Below are positions 25,552-34,648 of a DNA stretch of 48,325 nucleotides, piece by piece. Every line of letters begins with the position of its first letter. Position 1 is the first letter of the stretch. This stretch comes from CAYLHS01 sp964383535 (GTDB lineage: Bacteria > Actinomycetota > Acidimicrobiia > Spongiisociales > UBA4744). Both the position numbers and the translations under genes were made by a program. The stretch spans positions 1 to 48,325 of the forward strand of contig CAYLHS010000005.1 of NCBI GenBank assembly GCA_964383535.1. Reading direction: 5' to 3'. The notes below the pieces were generated by a model. It searched no databases. It was given only the letters and a program-made list of their open reading frames with translations, and was not told the DNA's origin.

Positions 25552-26531
25552 GGGATCTCCTCGAGCCATCCTGCCCGCTGCTCTCCGGTGGCAAACGAGG
25601 CTTCGATCGACGACCGCGCAATCGACGCGAGGTCCGTCTCCGTCAGTTTGAGTGCCGACGCCGCCGCCACGTAGTTGTCCACGATGTAGCCTCCGAAGTA
25701 GGCGGGATCGTCGGAGTTGATCGTGACGACGGCCCCCGCGTCGAGGAGCCGCTTCAGGTTGTGGTGTGCGAGGTCGTCGACCACTCGGAGTTTCAGATTC
25801 GAAAGCGGACACATCGTGAGCGGGACCCGATCCCTCACCACACGCTTGACCAGCAGAGGATCCTCCTCCACCCTCACGCCGTGATCGATCCGCTCCGCGT
25901 GGAGCACGTCCAGTGCTTCGCTGATGTACTCCGGAGGACCTTCCTCTCCCGCGTGCGCGACGACATGCAGCCCTTCGTCGCGAGCACGGCGAAAAACCTC
26001 CTCGAAGAGCGACGGGGGGCGGCCCATCTCCGACGAGTCGAGCCCGACCCCAATGATCTTCATGCGATGACGTAGGCCATTCTCCAGCGTGTGCGCCGCG
26101 GCTTCCGGACTGAGGTGGCGCAGGAATGACAGGATGAGAGCCGCCGACACGCCGAGATCCGAGGCATCCTCCACTGCCCTGTGCAGGCCTCGAATGACGG
26201 CATCAAACGAGATACCCCGGGCGGTGTGTGTCTGAGGATCGAAGAAGATCTCCGCTCTTCTGACACCGTCTGAGGCGGCCCTGTTCAAGTACGCCCATGC
26301 GAGGTCGTAGAAGTCGCGCTCGGTCCGCAGGACCGCGGCCCCCTCGTAGTAGATGTCGAGGAACGACTGGAGGTCGGTGAACGCATACGCGGCCCGGATC
26401 TCCTCGACCGTCTTGAAGCGCAGAGCGACATCGTTGCGTTTGGCCAGTGTCAGCATGAGTTCCGGTTCGAGCGATCCCTCAATGTGGATGTGGAGTTCCG
26501 CTTTGGGGAGGCTTCGAACGTAGGTCTTCAC
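25536..26531 (-). CDS. Adenine deaminase (adenosine-deaminase fold, AAH type)
   Basis: Predicted to convert adenine to hypoxanthine and ammonia. The 331-aa TIM barrel has HIH metal ligands (His14, His16), VAHAGEEGPPE with His193 and catalytic Glu196, RIDHG with His217, and NSDDPAYFGGY with the Asp pair. The GEEGPPEYI and SDDPAYFGGY variants are those of adenine rather than adenosine deaminases. Start is GTG 26531; upstream in-frame codons extend into the divergent gene. Its product would feed the molybdenum hydroxylase at 28-31 kb. Adenosine deaminase remains possible. Confidence 0.82.
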   Translation of the reverse strand: MKTYVRSLPKAELHIHIEGSLEPELMLTLAKRNDVALRFKTVEEIRAAYAFTDLQSFLDIYYEGAAVLRTERDFYDLAWAYLNRAASDGVRRAEIFFDPQTHTARGISFDAVIRGLHRAVEDASDLGVSAALILSFLRHLSPEAAAHTLENGLRHRMKIIGVGLDSSEMGRPPSLFEEVFRRARDEGLHVVAHAGEEGPPEYISEALDVLHAERIDHGVRVEEDPLLVKRVVRDRVPLTMCPLSNLKLRVVDDLAHHNLKRLLDAGAVVTINSDDPAYFGGYIVDNYVAAASALKLTETDLASIARSSIEASFATGEQRAGWLEEIPQATR

Positions 26532-26563
26532 TGGTGATGTCTCTCTCGGGCTATGAACCCAGA

Positions 26564-26592
26564 ATGTTACCCGCCGGTCGTTAGCATCGTCA
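26564..26592 (-). promoter_or_regulatory. Candidate sigma70-type promoter for adenine deaminase
   Basis: On the minus strand TGACGA (26592-26587) and TAACAT (26569-26564) are separated by 17 bp, a good -35/-10 pair. They predict a transcript start about 25 nt before the GTG at 26531. The element lies in the short spacer shared with the divergent 8-oxoguanine deaminase gene. Confidence 0.4.
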
Positions 26593-26597
26593 CCGAC

Positions 26598-27941
26598 GTG
26601 ACCACACTGCTCGTCAACCATGCGACCGTCCTCGTCACGATGGACGAACACCGAACCGAGATTCGCGACGGCGGTTTTTTCGCAAGGGATGGGTGGATCG
26701 AGCAGGTCGCTCCCACGAAAGACCTCCCCTCATCTGCCGATCATGTCCTCGACCTGACCGATCATGTCGTTGTCCCCGGGCTGGTCAACACACACCATCA
26801 CCTGTACCAGACGTTGACGAGAGCGTACGCCCAGGATGCAGAGCTCTTCGAGTGGCTCACGACGCTGTATCCGGTGTGGGCGAAGCTCACACCTCATGAC
26901 ATCCGTGTCTCCGCACGACTCGGCTTGACGGAACTCGCTCTGAGTGGATGCACCACTTCCTCGGATCACCTGTACCTCTTCCCAAATGGCACACGTCTCG
27001 ACGACGAGATCGGTGCGGCCCGGGACGTTGGTCTCAGGTTCCACGCGGCACGAGGGTCGATGAGTCTCGGCCAGAGCGATGGTGGTCTCCCTCCGGATTC
27101 CGTGGTCGAGGACGAGCAAGCGATCCTGGACGACACCCGGAGAGTCATCGAGTCCTTCCACGATTCCACGCCGGGTTCGATGATCCGGGTGGTCGTTGCC
27201 CCGTGCTCGCCGTTCTCGGTAACACCGGATCTGATGCGCGAGTCCGCGGTTCTCGCCCGCCACTACGGTGTGGGCCTCCACACACACCTCGCGGAGACGA
27301 TCGATGAAGAGGCGTTCTGCGTGGATCGATTCGGCATGCCTCCACTGGCCTATGCGGAGAGCGTTGGCTGGGTGGGACCCGACGTCTGGTTCGCCCACGC
27401 GGTGCACATGTCCGAGTCGCAGATCGACAGAATGGCGGAAACCGGCACGGGAGTTGCACACTGCCCGGCGTCGAACATGCGCCTGGGGTCCGGAATCGCC
27501 CCCGTCGCCGAGTACCTGGATGCCGGCGTCCGCATCGCGTTCGGGGTCGATGGCTCCGCATCCAACGACGGAAACGACCTTCTCGGAGAGGCGCGACTCG
27601 CCGTGCTCCTCGCACGCGTTCGAAGGCTGGGCATGATGCCGGTGAGAGTTGCGCTCGAGGTTGCGACGCTCGGTGGCGCACGAGTTCTCGGACGTGAAGA
27701 CATTGGCGCATTGGTGCCGGGCAAGGCTGCAGACTTCGCGGCCTTCGATCTGAATCGCATCGAGTACGCGGGCGCGCAGCACGACCCGGTAGCCGCGCTC
27801 CTTCTCTGTGCCTCGACCCGCGCCGCGCACACGTACGTGCATGGCAGGCCCGTCGTGAGCGAAGGCCGGCCTGTCAACGTGGAACTCGAAACGCTGGTCG
27901 AGGAACACAACCGAGCAGCGTTCAGGCTCGCCCGAGCCTGA
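26598..27941 (+). CDS. 8-oxoguanine deaminase-like amidohydrolase
   Basis: Predicted to hydrolyse 8-oxoguanine to urate and ammonia. The 447-aa amidohydrolase has VNTHHHLYQTLTRA with the HxH metal pair (His66, His68), FEWLTTLYPVWAKL, GCTTSSDHLYLFP, RGSMSLGQSDGGLPP, HTHLAET, AHAVHMS and GVDGSASND with the metal Asp. These segments match the Pseudomonas PA0142 8-oxoguanine deaminase as I remember it. I prefer GTG 26598 because it gives the family N-terminus (TTLLVNHATVLVT). An ATG at 26553 would add 15 residues and leave 21 bp to the divergent deaminase. No Shine-Dalgarno is seen at either start. Confidence 0.85.
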   Translation: MTTLLVNHATVLVTMDEHRTEIRDGGFFARDGWIEQVAPTKDLPSSADHVLDLTDHVVVPGLVNTHHHLYQTLTRAYAQDAELFEWLTTLYPVWAKLTPHDIRVSARLGLTELALSGCTTSSDHLYLFPNGTRLDDEIGAARDVGLRFHAARGSMSLGQSDGGLPPDSVVEDEQAILDDTRRVIESFHDSTPGSMIRVVVAPCSPFSVTPDLMRESAVLARHYGVGLHTHLAETIDEEAFCVDRFGMPPLAYAESVGWVGPDVWFAHAVHMSESQIDRMAETGTGVAHCPASNMRLGSGIAPVAEYLDAGVRIAFGVDGSASNDGNDLLGEARLAVLLARVRRLGMMPVRVALEVATLGGARVLGREDIGALVPGKAADFAAFDLNRIEYAGAQHDPVAALLLCASTRAAHTYVHGRPVVSEGRPVNVELETLVEEHNRAAFRLARA

Positions 27942-27962
27942 GCGCTGAGCGACCGGAGCCGG

Positions 27963-30173
27963 CTATTCGAACTCCGCTATGTCTTCAGGATGGATCGGCA
28001 GTCGCGTCACCGGCTTGCCGGTGGCGGCGCGAACCGCGGCTGCCACCGCGGCCGCCGAAGAGATCGACGGCAGTTCCGAAAACCCCTTGGCACCGAACGG
28101 TCCCCAAGAGCTCGGCTGTTCCACGACAACCGCCTCCACGGGAGGCATGTCTTCGATTGTGGGCAAGAGGTAGTCGGTGAACGTCGGGTTCTTGATGACG
28201 CCGCAGTCGAGGACGACTTCTTCCATGAGTGCCATGCCGAATCCTTGCGCGATCCCACCCTCGATCTGTCCTACCACCTGCATCGGGTTGAGGGCCTTCC
28301 CGACGTCCTGCGCCGTGTCGATTCGTACCACGCGAACGAGCCCGAGAAGCGGATCGACGTCGACCACCGCTCGGTGGGCGGCCACGCAGAAATCGACGTG
28401 TACGTCGCCCTGTCCGTTCTCGTCGGGTTCAGCCGTCGGGGCGTGCCGGTAACGGATATCGCCGATGATCGGCCCCTCGGAGCACAGGTCGGGCCAGGTC
28501 GCCACGAGACGGCCATTTCGCCACACACCGTCATCGTCCATTTCGTCGCCTCCGACCTGTTCCAGGGCCGCGGCGCGAGCCCGGCGCGCGGCATGCTCGA
28601 CGGCTCCACCGGCCATCTGTGTCTGCCTGGACGCCGACGAGGAGCCGGCCGAACCGATCTGTGACGTGTCGTCCCAGACGATCTCGACCCGTTCCAGACC
28701 CAGCACGCTTCTTGCGATCTGGCAAAGGATCGTGACCAGCCCCTGCCCGACTTCAGCCGCAGCGGTGTGGACACGGACACCGTCGGGAGTCAGCTCGACT
28801 CTCGCATCGGCGTAGTCATCGAACGCCTCGGAGAACGCCAAGTTCTTCACTCCCACCGCGTACCCCACACCTCGCACCACTGCGGACGAAGGTGTCGTCA
28901 ACCCGCTGCCTCCGGGTCGCCGGTCGGTGGTCACGTCTGGAAGCGGAATCGACATCACCGATCGGATCACTTCCCGCGTCGGAAGCGGGTCGACGATGCG
29001 CTGGCCCGTGGTCGAGAGCACATCCCCGGGGCCGATGGCGTTTTTCAGGCGCAGATCGAGCGGATCCATCTTCAAGGCGGCGGCCAGCCTGTCCATCTGG
29101 GCCTCGTACGCAAAACACACCTGGTTGGCGCCGAACCCTCGCATCGCGCCTGTCGGCGGGTTGTTGGTGCGTACCGCATACCCGTCCACGAACACATTCG
29201 GGCAGCGGTACGGTCCGGCGGCGAAGTACACCGCATTGGCGATGACGGCTTCCGATGTGTTCGCATAGGCCCCGCCATCCAGCACGAGCTTCGCCTCGAT
29301 CTTGGTGAGCGTCCCGTCGGGTTCGGCCTCGTGCCGATACCACATGTGGGCGCTGTGCCGTTTGACGTGACCGACGAAACTCTCGTCCCGCCCGTACACC
29401 ATCTTGACGGGCCTGCCCGTTCGCAAGGCGAGCATGCACAGATGGGTGTGCAGGCTGAGGTCTTCTCTGGATCCGAACGCACCACCGAGTCCCGTCGGGT
29501 GGACCCGGAGCTGGTTGGACTCGAGCCCGAGACACCGAACGAGCTGCTCGTGGTCGACGTGGATCCACTGCGACGGCGGGTAGAGGTCGACTCCGCCCGA
29601 TCCGTCGGGAACGGCCAGCCCCGCTTCGGTCCCGAGTGGTGCTTGGTCGATATTCGGGGTCTCGTAGTACCCCTCGATGACGACTGCCCCGTGCGCGTCG
29701 CGGTCGCCGCGCCGCACCGTCAGCTCTCTGAAGACCTCACCGGCCTCGAGCGCTTCCTCCAGGTTTGTCGCGGGGGTCAGCTCTTCTAGCTCGACGCCGA
29801 TCGCCGCGGCTGCCGCTCTGGCCTGATCCCTCGTCTCGGCTGCGACCAGCGCGACTGCCTCCCCCCAGAAACGGATCACGTCCTCGGCAAGAACCGGCTG
29901 ATCTTGGACGATTTGCCCCTGGTACCCGAAACCGGGCACGTCGCCCTGGGTGAGCACGGCAACGACGCCGTCCATGTCGACAGCAGGTGTGATGTCGATC
30001 GAGACGATCCGGGCGTGAGGCGTGTACACCCTGCGGGTTGCCCCCCACAGCATGGTTTTCGCGTTGAGATCCCCCACGTATGCGAACTCTCCGGAGGTCT
30101 TCGCTGCGCCATCCGGTCGCCGAATCGATTCGCCGATCCCTCCATGCACTCGACTCGGCGCTCGTGTGGTCAT
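27963..30173 (-). CDS. xdhA: Xanthine dehydrogenase-type molybdopterin-binding subunit
   Basis: The 736-aa large subunit binds molybdopterin and performs hydroxylation of a purine or other N-heterocycle. Motifs in order: GLGGAFGSRED, GAMRGFGANQV (active-site Arg), AAEVGQGL and GPFGAKGFSELP. The last holds the catalytic Glu, but the usual GxGE is FSE here, so a Gly next to it has become Ser. The ATG at 30173 overlaps the iron-sulfur gene stop as ATGA. Neighbouring purine deaminases favour hypoxanthine/xanthine, but substrate is inferred. It ends 21 bp from the convergent 8-oxoguanine deaminase. Confidence 0.85.
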   Translation of the reverse strand: MTTRAPSRVHGGIGESIRRPDGAAKTSGEFAYVGDLNAKTMLWGATRRVYTPHARIVSIDITPAVDMDGVVAVLTQGDVPGFGYQGQIVQDQPVLAEDVIRFWGEAVALVAAETRDQARAAAAAIGVELEELTPATNLEEALEAGEVFRELTVRRGDRDAHGAVVIEGYYETPNIDQAPLGTEAGLAVPDGSGGVDLYPPSQWIHVDHEQLVRCLGLESNQLRVHPTGLGGAFGSREDLSLHTHLCMLALRTGRPVKMVYGRDESFVGHVKRHSAHMWYRHEAEPDGTLTKIEAKLVLDGGAYANTSEAVIANAVYFAAGPYRCPNVFVDGYAVRTNNPPTGAMRGFGANQVCFAYEAQMDRLAAALKMDPLDLRLKNAIGPGDVLSTTGQRIVDPLPTREVIRSVMSIPLPDVTTDRRPGGSGLTTPSSAVVRGVGYAVGVKNLAFSEAFDDYADARVELTPDGVRVHTAAAEVGQGLVTILCQIARSVLGLERVEIVWDDTSQIGSAGSSSASRQTQMAGGAVEHAARRARAAALEQVGGDEMDDDGVWRNGRLVATWPDLCSEGPIIGDIRYRHAPTAEPDENGQGDVHVDFCVAAHRAVVDVDPLLGLVRVVRIDTAQDVGKALNPMQVVGQIEGGIAQGFGMALMEEVVLDCGVIKNPTFTDYLLPTIEDMPPVEAVVVEQPSSWGPFGAKGFSELPSISSAAAVAAAVRAATGKPVTRLPIHPEDIAEFE

Positions 30174-30613
30174 TCCACACTCCTGATGGCTCTCAGAATG
30201 GATCCATACCCGGTGCATCGACAGATGTTGCCGGCGAGGGCCTCACGGATCTCGGCCTCGGAGGGACTGGCATTGTGCTGGAGAAGGTGTGTCGCCGCGA
30301 CGACGATTCCTGGTGTGCAGTAGCCGCACTGGACTCCTCCCTCGGCGACGAGCGCCTCCTGTACACGGGACAGCCCGTCTGCCGGAGTGAGTCCCTCCAC
30401 GGTGACGATGTCGGCACCTTCGGCGTCGGCACCCATGACAAGACAGGAGCAGACAGGCTCACCGTCCATCAGAACGGTGCACGACCCGCACTCACCTTGT
30501 TCGCAGGCATCCTTGGTCCCGGTCAGCTCGAGGTTCTCGCGCAGGACTCTCAGAAGACTCTGCGTCCCATCGACGGCCACTTGCGTCTCCACGCCGTTCA
30601 GTCGGAATCTCAC
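30170..30613 (-). CDS. xdhC: Molybdenum hydroxylase [2Fe-2S] subunit
   Basis: Carries electrons from the molybdenum centre to FAD. The 147-aa protein has the plant-ferredoxin-type cluster at Cys37, Cys42, Cys45 and about Cys55/57 (CEQGECGSCTVLMDG) and the helical second cluster at Cys96, Cys99, Cys131 and Cys133 (CGYCTPG and CRCTGY). All eight ligands are present. The GTG at 30613 overlaps the FAD gene stop as GTGA. Confidence 0.94.
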   Translation of the reverse strand: MRFRLNGVETQVAVDGTQSLLRVLRENLELTGTKDACEQGECGSCTVLMDGEPVCSCLVMGADAEGADIVTVEGLTPADGLSRVQEALVAEGGVQCGYCTPGIVVAATHLLQHNASPSEAEIREALAGNICRCTGYGSILRAIRSVE

Positions 30614-31401
30614 AGCAGTCGCTCCAGGGTGCGCCGTGCGATCACGCCGACCCCGTGCCGTCGATACCGCGCCGTCGCGCGGTGGTCGGTGATCGGAGAA
30701 GCCTCCTCTGAGACCAGCCGCTGGAACTCGTCCAGTGCGGTCTCGTTCGGTGACCGTTCAAGGGAGATCATCTCCTCGGCCTTGCGTGCCCTGATGACCG
30801 TCGGAGCAACCGAACCGAGCGCGACCCTGGTTCGACCATCCGAGAACCGAGCGACGCATACCGACGCGATCGCGATCACCATCGCAGAACGGGTCCCTAT
30901 CTTCGAGAATCCTTGCCGCTCCGGCATGTAGTGAGGAAGCTTGACCCCCACAACGAGCTCGTCGGTGGCCAGAGCCGTGCGCTTGACACCAGTGAAGAAC
31001 TCGTTCCAGCGCAGCTCCCTCGACCCGCGCACCGACCTGGTCACGATGACTGCGTCGACCGCAGCAAGAAACGGGAGCGCGTCACCGGCGGGACTTGCCG
31101 TGCCAATGTTCCCTCCTATCGTTCCCGCGTTTCGTATCTGCGGTGAACCGACGGTGCGGGCCGCTTCGGCCAAACCGGGCCACGGCGAGCGTTCGAGTCG
31201 AGCGTGGGTGACACCGGCACCGATCCACTCCTCGCGCATGTCGGCCAGTTCGTCGATCCGGCGCAGTGCCACGATCGCGGACGGGTGCCGGTGCCCAAAG
31301 TTGACCTCGACCATGAGGTCTGTTCCACCCGCGAGGCACGTTGCGTCGCTATCGAGCGCCTGCACCGCTTCGTCGATCGTTGTCGGGAACTCGATATGCA
31401 C
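30610..31401 (-). CDS. xdhB: Molybdenum hydroxylase FAD-binding subunit
   Basis: The 263-aa protein passes electrons from the iron-sulfur subunit through FAD to the final acceptor. FAD loops LAGGTDLMVEVNFG and AGTIGGNIGTASPAGD are intact. The GTG at 31401 gives VHIEFPTTIDEAVQAL, the normal N-terminus. No ribosome site is seen; a TAGATT box ends 10 nt before the start, so a leaderless or nearly leaderless transcript is possible. It is the first gene of the three-subunit operon (FAD, Fe-S, Mo). Confidence 0.9.
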   Translation of the reverse strand: MHIEFPTTIDEAVQALDSDATCLAGGTDLMVEVNFGHRHPSAIVALRRIDELADMREEWIGAGVTHARLERSPWPGLAEAARTVGSPQIRNAGTIGGNIGTASPAGDALPFLAAVDAVIVTRSVRGSRELRWNEFFTGVKRTALATDELVVGVKLPHYMPERQGFSKIGTRSAMVIAIASVCVARFSDGRTRVALGSVAPTVIRARKAEEMISLERSPNETALDEFQRLVSEEASPITDHRATARYRRHGVGVIARRTLERLL

Positions 31402-31463
31402 GTCGAGGCCAAATCTAGCGACTCCCGGTCCCTGTCGGCCGGCTTCCAGGTAGGGTCCGCACC

Positions 31464-32129
31464 ATGGACGTCGACGCGATCCTCGGACGCTGCGAATCTG
31501 CTCTGGAAGAAGAAGGCCCCGTCGACCTTGGAGCGTTGGGCTTCTGGAAGGCCGTCGCCGCACTGAAACGAGATCACCACCTGGTAGCCCGCTATGGCAG
31601 TCGCGTCGCTGCGATCGATGAGCGTGCGTTTTCCCGCTGGGTCCGTGTTCGGCTCCCGATCGGCATCGGCATCGGTGCAATGCTGCTTGTGACGGTCGGC
31701 GGGCTCGTTGCCGTCTCGATCGCCTACTACGTCGATGATCCTTGGAACGGCATCTGGGTGCTGGTCGGCACGGGCATGCTTCTGGCCTCGACCCACACCC
31801 TCGCCCACTACGTCGTGGGCCGGATCGTCGGAATCCGTTTCACCCACTGGTTCATCGGGAACACCCCGCAACCAGGCGTCAAGATCGACTACGCGAGCTA
31901 CCTCGCCACACCACCGCGCGCACGTGCGTGGATGCATGCCTCGGGGGCGCTGGTCACGAAGCTGGTCCCGTTTCTCAATATCGGAGCCGCGTGGGGTTCT
32001 CACTCTCCAGCGTGGACGATGTGGCTGCTTCTCCTTCTCGGCATGGTGATGGTCGCGACCGATGTCTTCCTGTCGACGAAGCACTCCGACTGGAAGAAAT
32101 TCAAGCGCGAGATGCGCTACGCCGGTTAG
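31464..32129 (+). CDS. Integral membrane protein with HTLAH motif, unknown function
   Basis: The 221-aa protein has a soluble N-terminal helix region (about 60 residues), then about four or five transmembrane helices. The second helix region contains STHTLAHYVVGRIVGIRFTHWFIG. This recalls the HExxH helix of site-2 proteases, but Glu is Thr and no second metal motif is seen, so peptidase activity is unlikely. The tail is basic. Start is ATG 31464. It is divergent from the hydroxylase operon across 62 bp and may share its regulation. No family recognised. Confidence 0.6.
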   Translation: MDVDAILGRCESALEEEGPVDLGALGFWKAVAALKRDHHLVARYGSRVAAIDERAFSRWVRVRLPIGIGIGAMLLVTVGGLVAVSIAYYVDDPWNGIWVLVGTGMLLASTHTLAHYVVGRIVGIRFTHWFIGNTPQPGVKIDYASYLATPPRARAWMHASGALVTKLVPFLNIGAAWGSHSPAWTMWLLLLLGMVMVATDVFLSTKHSDWKKFKREMRYAG

Positions 32130-32181
32130 GCGGGCCCCGCCCGTCTCTGTTCACCTCGCCAAGCCGTCGAGCCTGGCTCCC

Positions 32182-33177
32182 CTACACCACGAGTACCGCA
32201 GCACCGGCAACGTGGCCCTCTCGAAGATCGAGGAGCGCCTGGTTCGCCTCATCCAGACCGTATTGCTGGATGACCGTTCTGATGGGGATCTCTGCTGCGA
32301 GCTGAAGGAACTCGCGAGCATCCTCCTTCGTGAAGTTCGCCACGCTGCGTATCTGGCGTTCCAGCCACAGGTGCCGGTAGTCGAATGCGGGCATTTCGTC
32401 GAGATGGATCGCGTTGATCGCGACCACTCCCCCTCTGTCGACCGCTTTCAGCGCCTGGACGACCACGGATCCCACCGGTGCGAATGTCACCGCGGCGTCC
32501 AGAGGCACCGGTGGCACTTCGTCGTACGCGCCGGCCCACACGGCTCCCATCTCGATTGCCCTCACCCGCTCGCCCTCGGACCTGGTTGCGACGTATACGC
32601 TGCACCCCCAGTAGCGGGCGACCTGGAGAGAGAGCAACGCCGACGCTCCGAATCCGTACAGTCCAAGCCTGCCACCCGGTCGTATGCCCGATACCTTCAG
32701 CGCCCGGAAGCCAATGACTCCGCCGCACAGCAGCGGCGCCACATCGACGTCGGCCACACCTTCTGGGAGTCTGAACGCGAACCCCGAGTCGACCGTCACA
32801 TTCTGCGCGTATCCGCCGTGCCGGTCCCATCCGGTGAACACCGCCGAGCGGCACAGGTTCTCGCGACCCGACCTGCAGAAGGCACATGTGCCGCAACTCC
32901 CGCCGATCCACCCGACACCGGCCCGGTCTCCCACGCGCCACCCTTCCACACCGCCACCGATGGCGGCGACCGTGCCGACGACCTGGTGTCCCGGGATCAC
33001 CGGAGTCTTGTGCGGCTCGATGTCGCCCTCGACCTCTTGAAGGTCGGTGCGACACACGCCACACGCTTTGACCTCGAGCAGCAGCTCCCCGACCAGCGGA
33101 ACGGGGGCGTCTGCGTGCTCGAGACGCAGCGGCAGCCGGTCGACCGGTCCCGGCTCGTGCAGCACCTGAGCGAGCAT
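32182..33177 (-). CDS. Zinc-dependent alcohol dehydrogenase (MDR family)
   Basis: The 331-aa medium-chain dehydrogenase has catalytic zinc ligands Cys39 and His64 (ACGVCRTDL and GHQVVGTV), structural zinc Cys95, Cys98, Cys101 and Cys109, and the nucleotide loop GLYGFGASALL. It interconverts an alcohol and an aldehyde with NAD(P). The ATG at 33177 follows the PLP gene stop by a single base (TGAcATG), so it is translationally coupled to the catabolic run. It could reduce a carbonyl product of that pathway. Substrate unknown. Confidence 0.85.
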   Translation of the reverse strand: MLAQVLHEPGPVDRLPLRLEHADAPVPLVGELLLEVKACGVCRTDLQEVEGDIEPHKTPVIPGHQVVGTVAAIGGGVEGWRVGDRAGVGWIGGSCGTCAFCRSGRENLCRSAVFTGWDRHGGYAQNVTVDSGFAFRLPEGVADVDVAPLLCGGVIGFRALKVSGIRPGGRLGLYGFGASALLSLQVARYWGCSVYVATRSEGERVRAIEMGAVWAGAYDEVPPVPLDAAVTFAPVGSVVVQALKAVDRGGVVAINAIHLDEMPAFDYRHLWLERQIRSVANFTKEDAREFLQLAAEIPIRTVIQQYGLDEANQALLDLREGHVAGAAVLVV

Positions 33178-33178
33178 G

Positions 33179-34648
33179 TCAGAGCTCCGCCAGCAACCCG
33201 GTTCTGTCGTTGAACGCTTCGATGTGGCGATCCATCGTGTCGACTTCGGACTGGATGGATGTCCAGTAGTCATCGTCGTACCACTGGGCCTGGATCTCCT
33301 CGAAGGACTTCCCTTGTTGCTCGACCCATGTGTAGTACTTGAGGTTGTGGATGCGTTTGCGGCCTTGGTAGTCGAGTTCGACCATCGAGTCGGTTCCGAC
33401 CCCTCGCACGTAGCGCTCGAACGCGACGACCGCGTCGTCGCGGGTGAACGCACCTCGTTCCTCGGTCAGCTCTCTGAGGCGTGACTCGTACATTTCGACG
33501 GAGTCCGTGGCAACGGTCATCACCACATCGGCGCCGGTCATCTCATTCCATCTGGCGAACTTGATCGACGACAGCAGGTTGGCGATGCTCGAGATCCCGA
33601 GCAGTGGGAGCTGCTCGACGAACGACGCGTCCACCCCCTTCTCCACCAAGTATGCCTGACCCAGTGGTTCGTTGAAGAGGCGCAGGATCTGCATCGTCGC
33701 CTCATCATCGATGGCCGTCACGAAGTCGGTGTTCTTGACATTGTGAATCCATGGAACGTGCTTGTCGCCGATCCCTTCGATGCGGTGCGCACCGAATCCG
33801 TTCTCGAGCAATGTCGGACACTGCAACGCCTCACTTGCCACGACTTTGGACGTCGGGTACTGCTGTTTCATGTAGTCGCCGGATCCGATGGTGCCCGCCG
33901 ATCCTGTGGTCAGCGCGACACCGCGGTACCGGTCCTTCGGTCCCATGACTGCTTCGAGCACCTCGACCATGGCGGGACCGGTGATCGTGTAGTGCCAGAG
34001 GTAGTTGCCGAACTCGTCGAACTGGTTGAAGATCACGACGTCCTCACCGGATCGACGAAGCTCCCACGTCTTGTCGAAAATCTCCTTGACATTGCTCTCT
34101 GAACCCGGGGTTGCGATGACCTCACCTGCAACCTTCGAGAGCCACTCGAACCGCTCCTTGCTCATGCCCTCCGGGAGAATGGCGACCGAGTCGCACGCGA
34201 GCAGGTTCGAGTCGTAGGCACCGCCACGGCAGTAGTTGCCCGTAGATGGCCACACGGCCTTCTGGGTGGTTGGATCGAACTGACCGGTCACCAGTCTCGG
34301 CACGAGACATCCGAATGCGGCGCCGACCTTGTGAGCGCCGGTAGGGAACCACTTCCCCACCAAGGTCACGACACGTGCCGGTACTCCGGTCAGCGCCGAT
34401 GGGTACTCGAGGAAGTTCACGTCCCCATACCCTCCCCCGCTCGGCACGGCTTCGTTCTTCCACGTGATTCTGAACAGGTTGATCGGGTCGAGATCCCACA
34501 GACCCACGTCATGGAGCTTTGTCTTGATCGCGTCGGGCACCCGTTTCGGATCGCGCTGCTGGGCGAATGTCGGGATGATGATGTTGCGCTCCCGGGCTCT
34601 TTGTACCGTCCGTTCGAGCGGCCCTTCGTGAATGGTGAGGTCGATCAC
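33179..34648 (-). CDS. Fold-type II PLP-dependent enzyme (TrpB/cysteine-synthase-like)
   Basis: The 489-aa protein has a PLP-lysine segment FPTGAHKVGAAF (Lys107), a substrate-carboxylate loop PSTGNYCRGG (Ser135-Asn138) and a Gly-rich phosphate loop TTGSAGTIGSGD. The pattern is that of beta-elimination or beta-replacement enzymes. It is longer than cysteine synthase and has a distinct C-terminal extension of about 130 residues. I cannot assign a substrate. The GTG at 34648 overlaps the threonine-synthase-like gene as GTGA. A 2,3-diaminopropionate or related ammonia-lyase role is a guess from the neighbours. Confidence 0.75.
   Translation of the reverse strand: MIDLTIHEGPLERTVQRARERNIIIPTFAQQRDPKRVPDAIKTKLHDVGLWDLDPINLFRITWKNEAVPSGGGYGDVNFLEYPSALTGVPARVVTLVGKWFPTGAHKVGAAFGCLVPRLVTGQFDPTTQKAVWPSTGNYCRGGAYDSNLLACDSVAILPEGMSKERFEWLSKVAGEVIATPGSESNVKEIFDKTWELRRSGEDVVIFNQFDEFGNYLWHYTITGPAMVEVLEAVMGPKDRYRGVALTTGSAGTIGSGDYMKQQYPTSKVVASEALQCPTLLENGFGAHRIEGIGDKHVPWIHNVKNTDFVTAIDDEATMQILRLFNEPLGQAYLVEKGVDASFVEQLPLLGISSIANLLSSIKFARWNEMTGADVVMTVATDSVEMYESRLRELTEERGAFTRDDAVVAFERYVRGVGTDSMVELDYQGRKRIHNLKYYTWVEQQGKSFEEIQAQWYDDDYWTSIQSEVDTMDRHIEAFNDRTGLLAEL

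Noticed and set aside
24843..26075. 410-codon plus-strand frame across patatin and adenine deaminase
   Set aside because: It overlaps two genes with intact catalytic motifs in other frames and has an Arg-rich, low-information translation.
26730..27908. 392-codon minus-strand frame
   Set aside because: Exact antisense shadow of the 8-oxoguanine deaminase gene; no family features.
32062..33213. 383-codon plus-strand frame
   Set aside because: Antisense to the zinc alcohol dehydrogenase, whose zinc ligands are all present.
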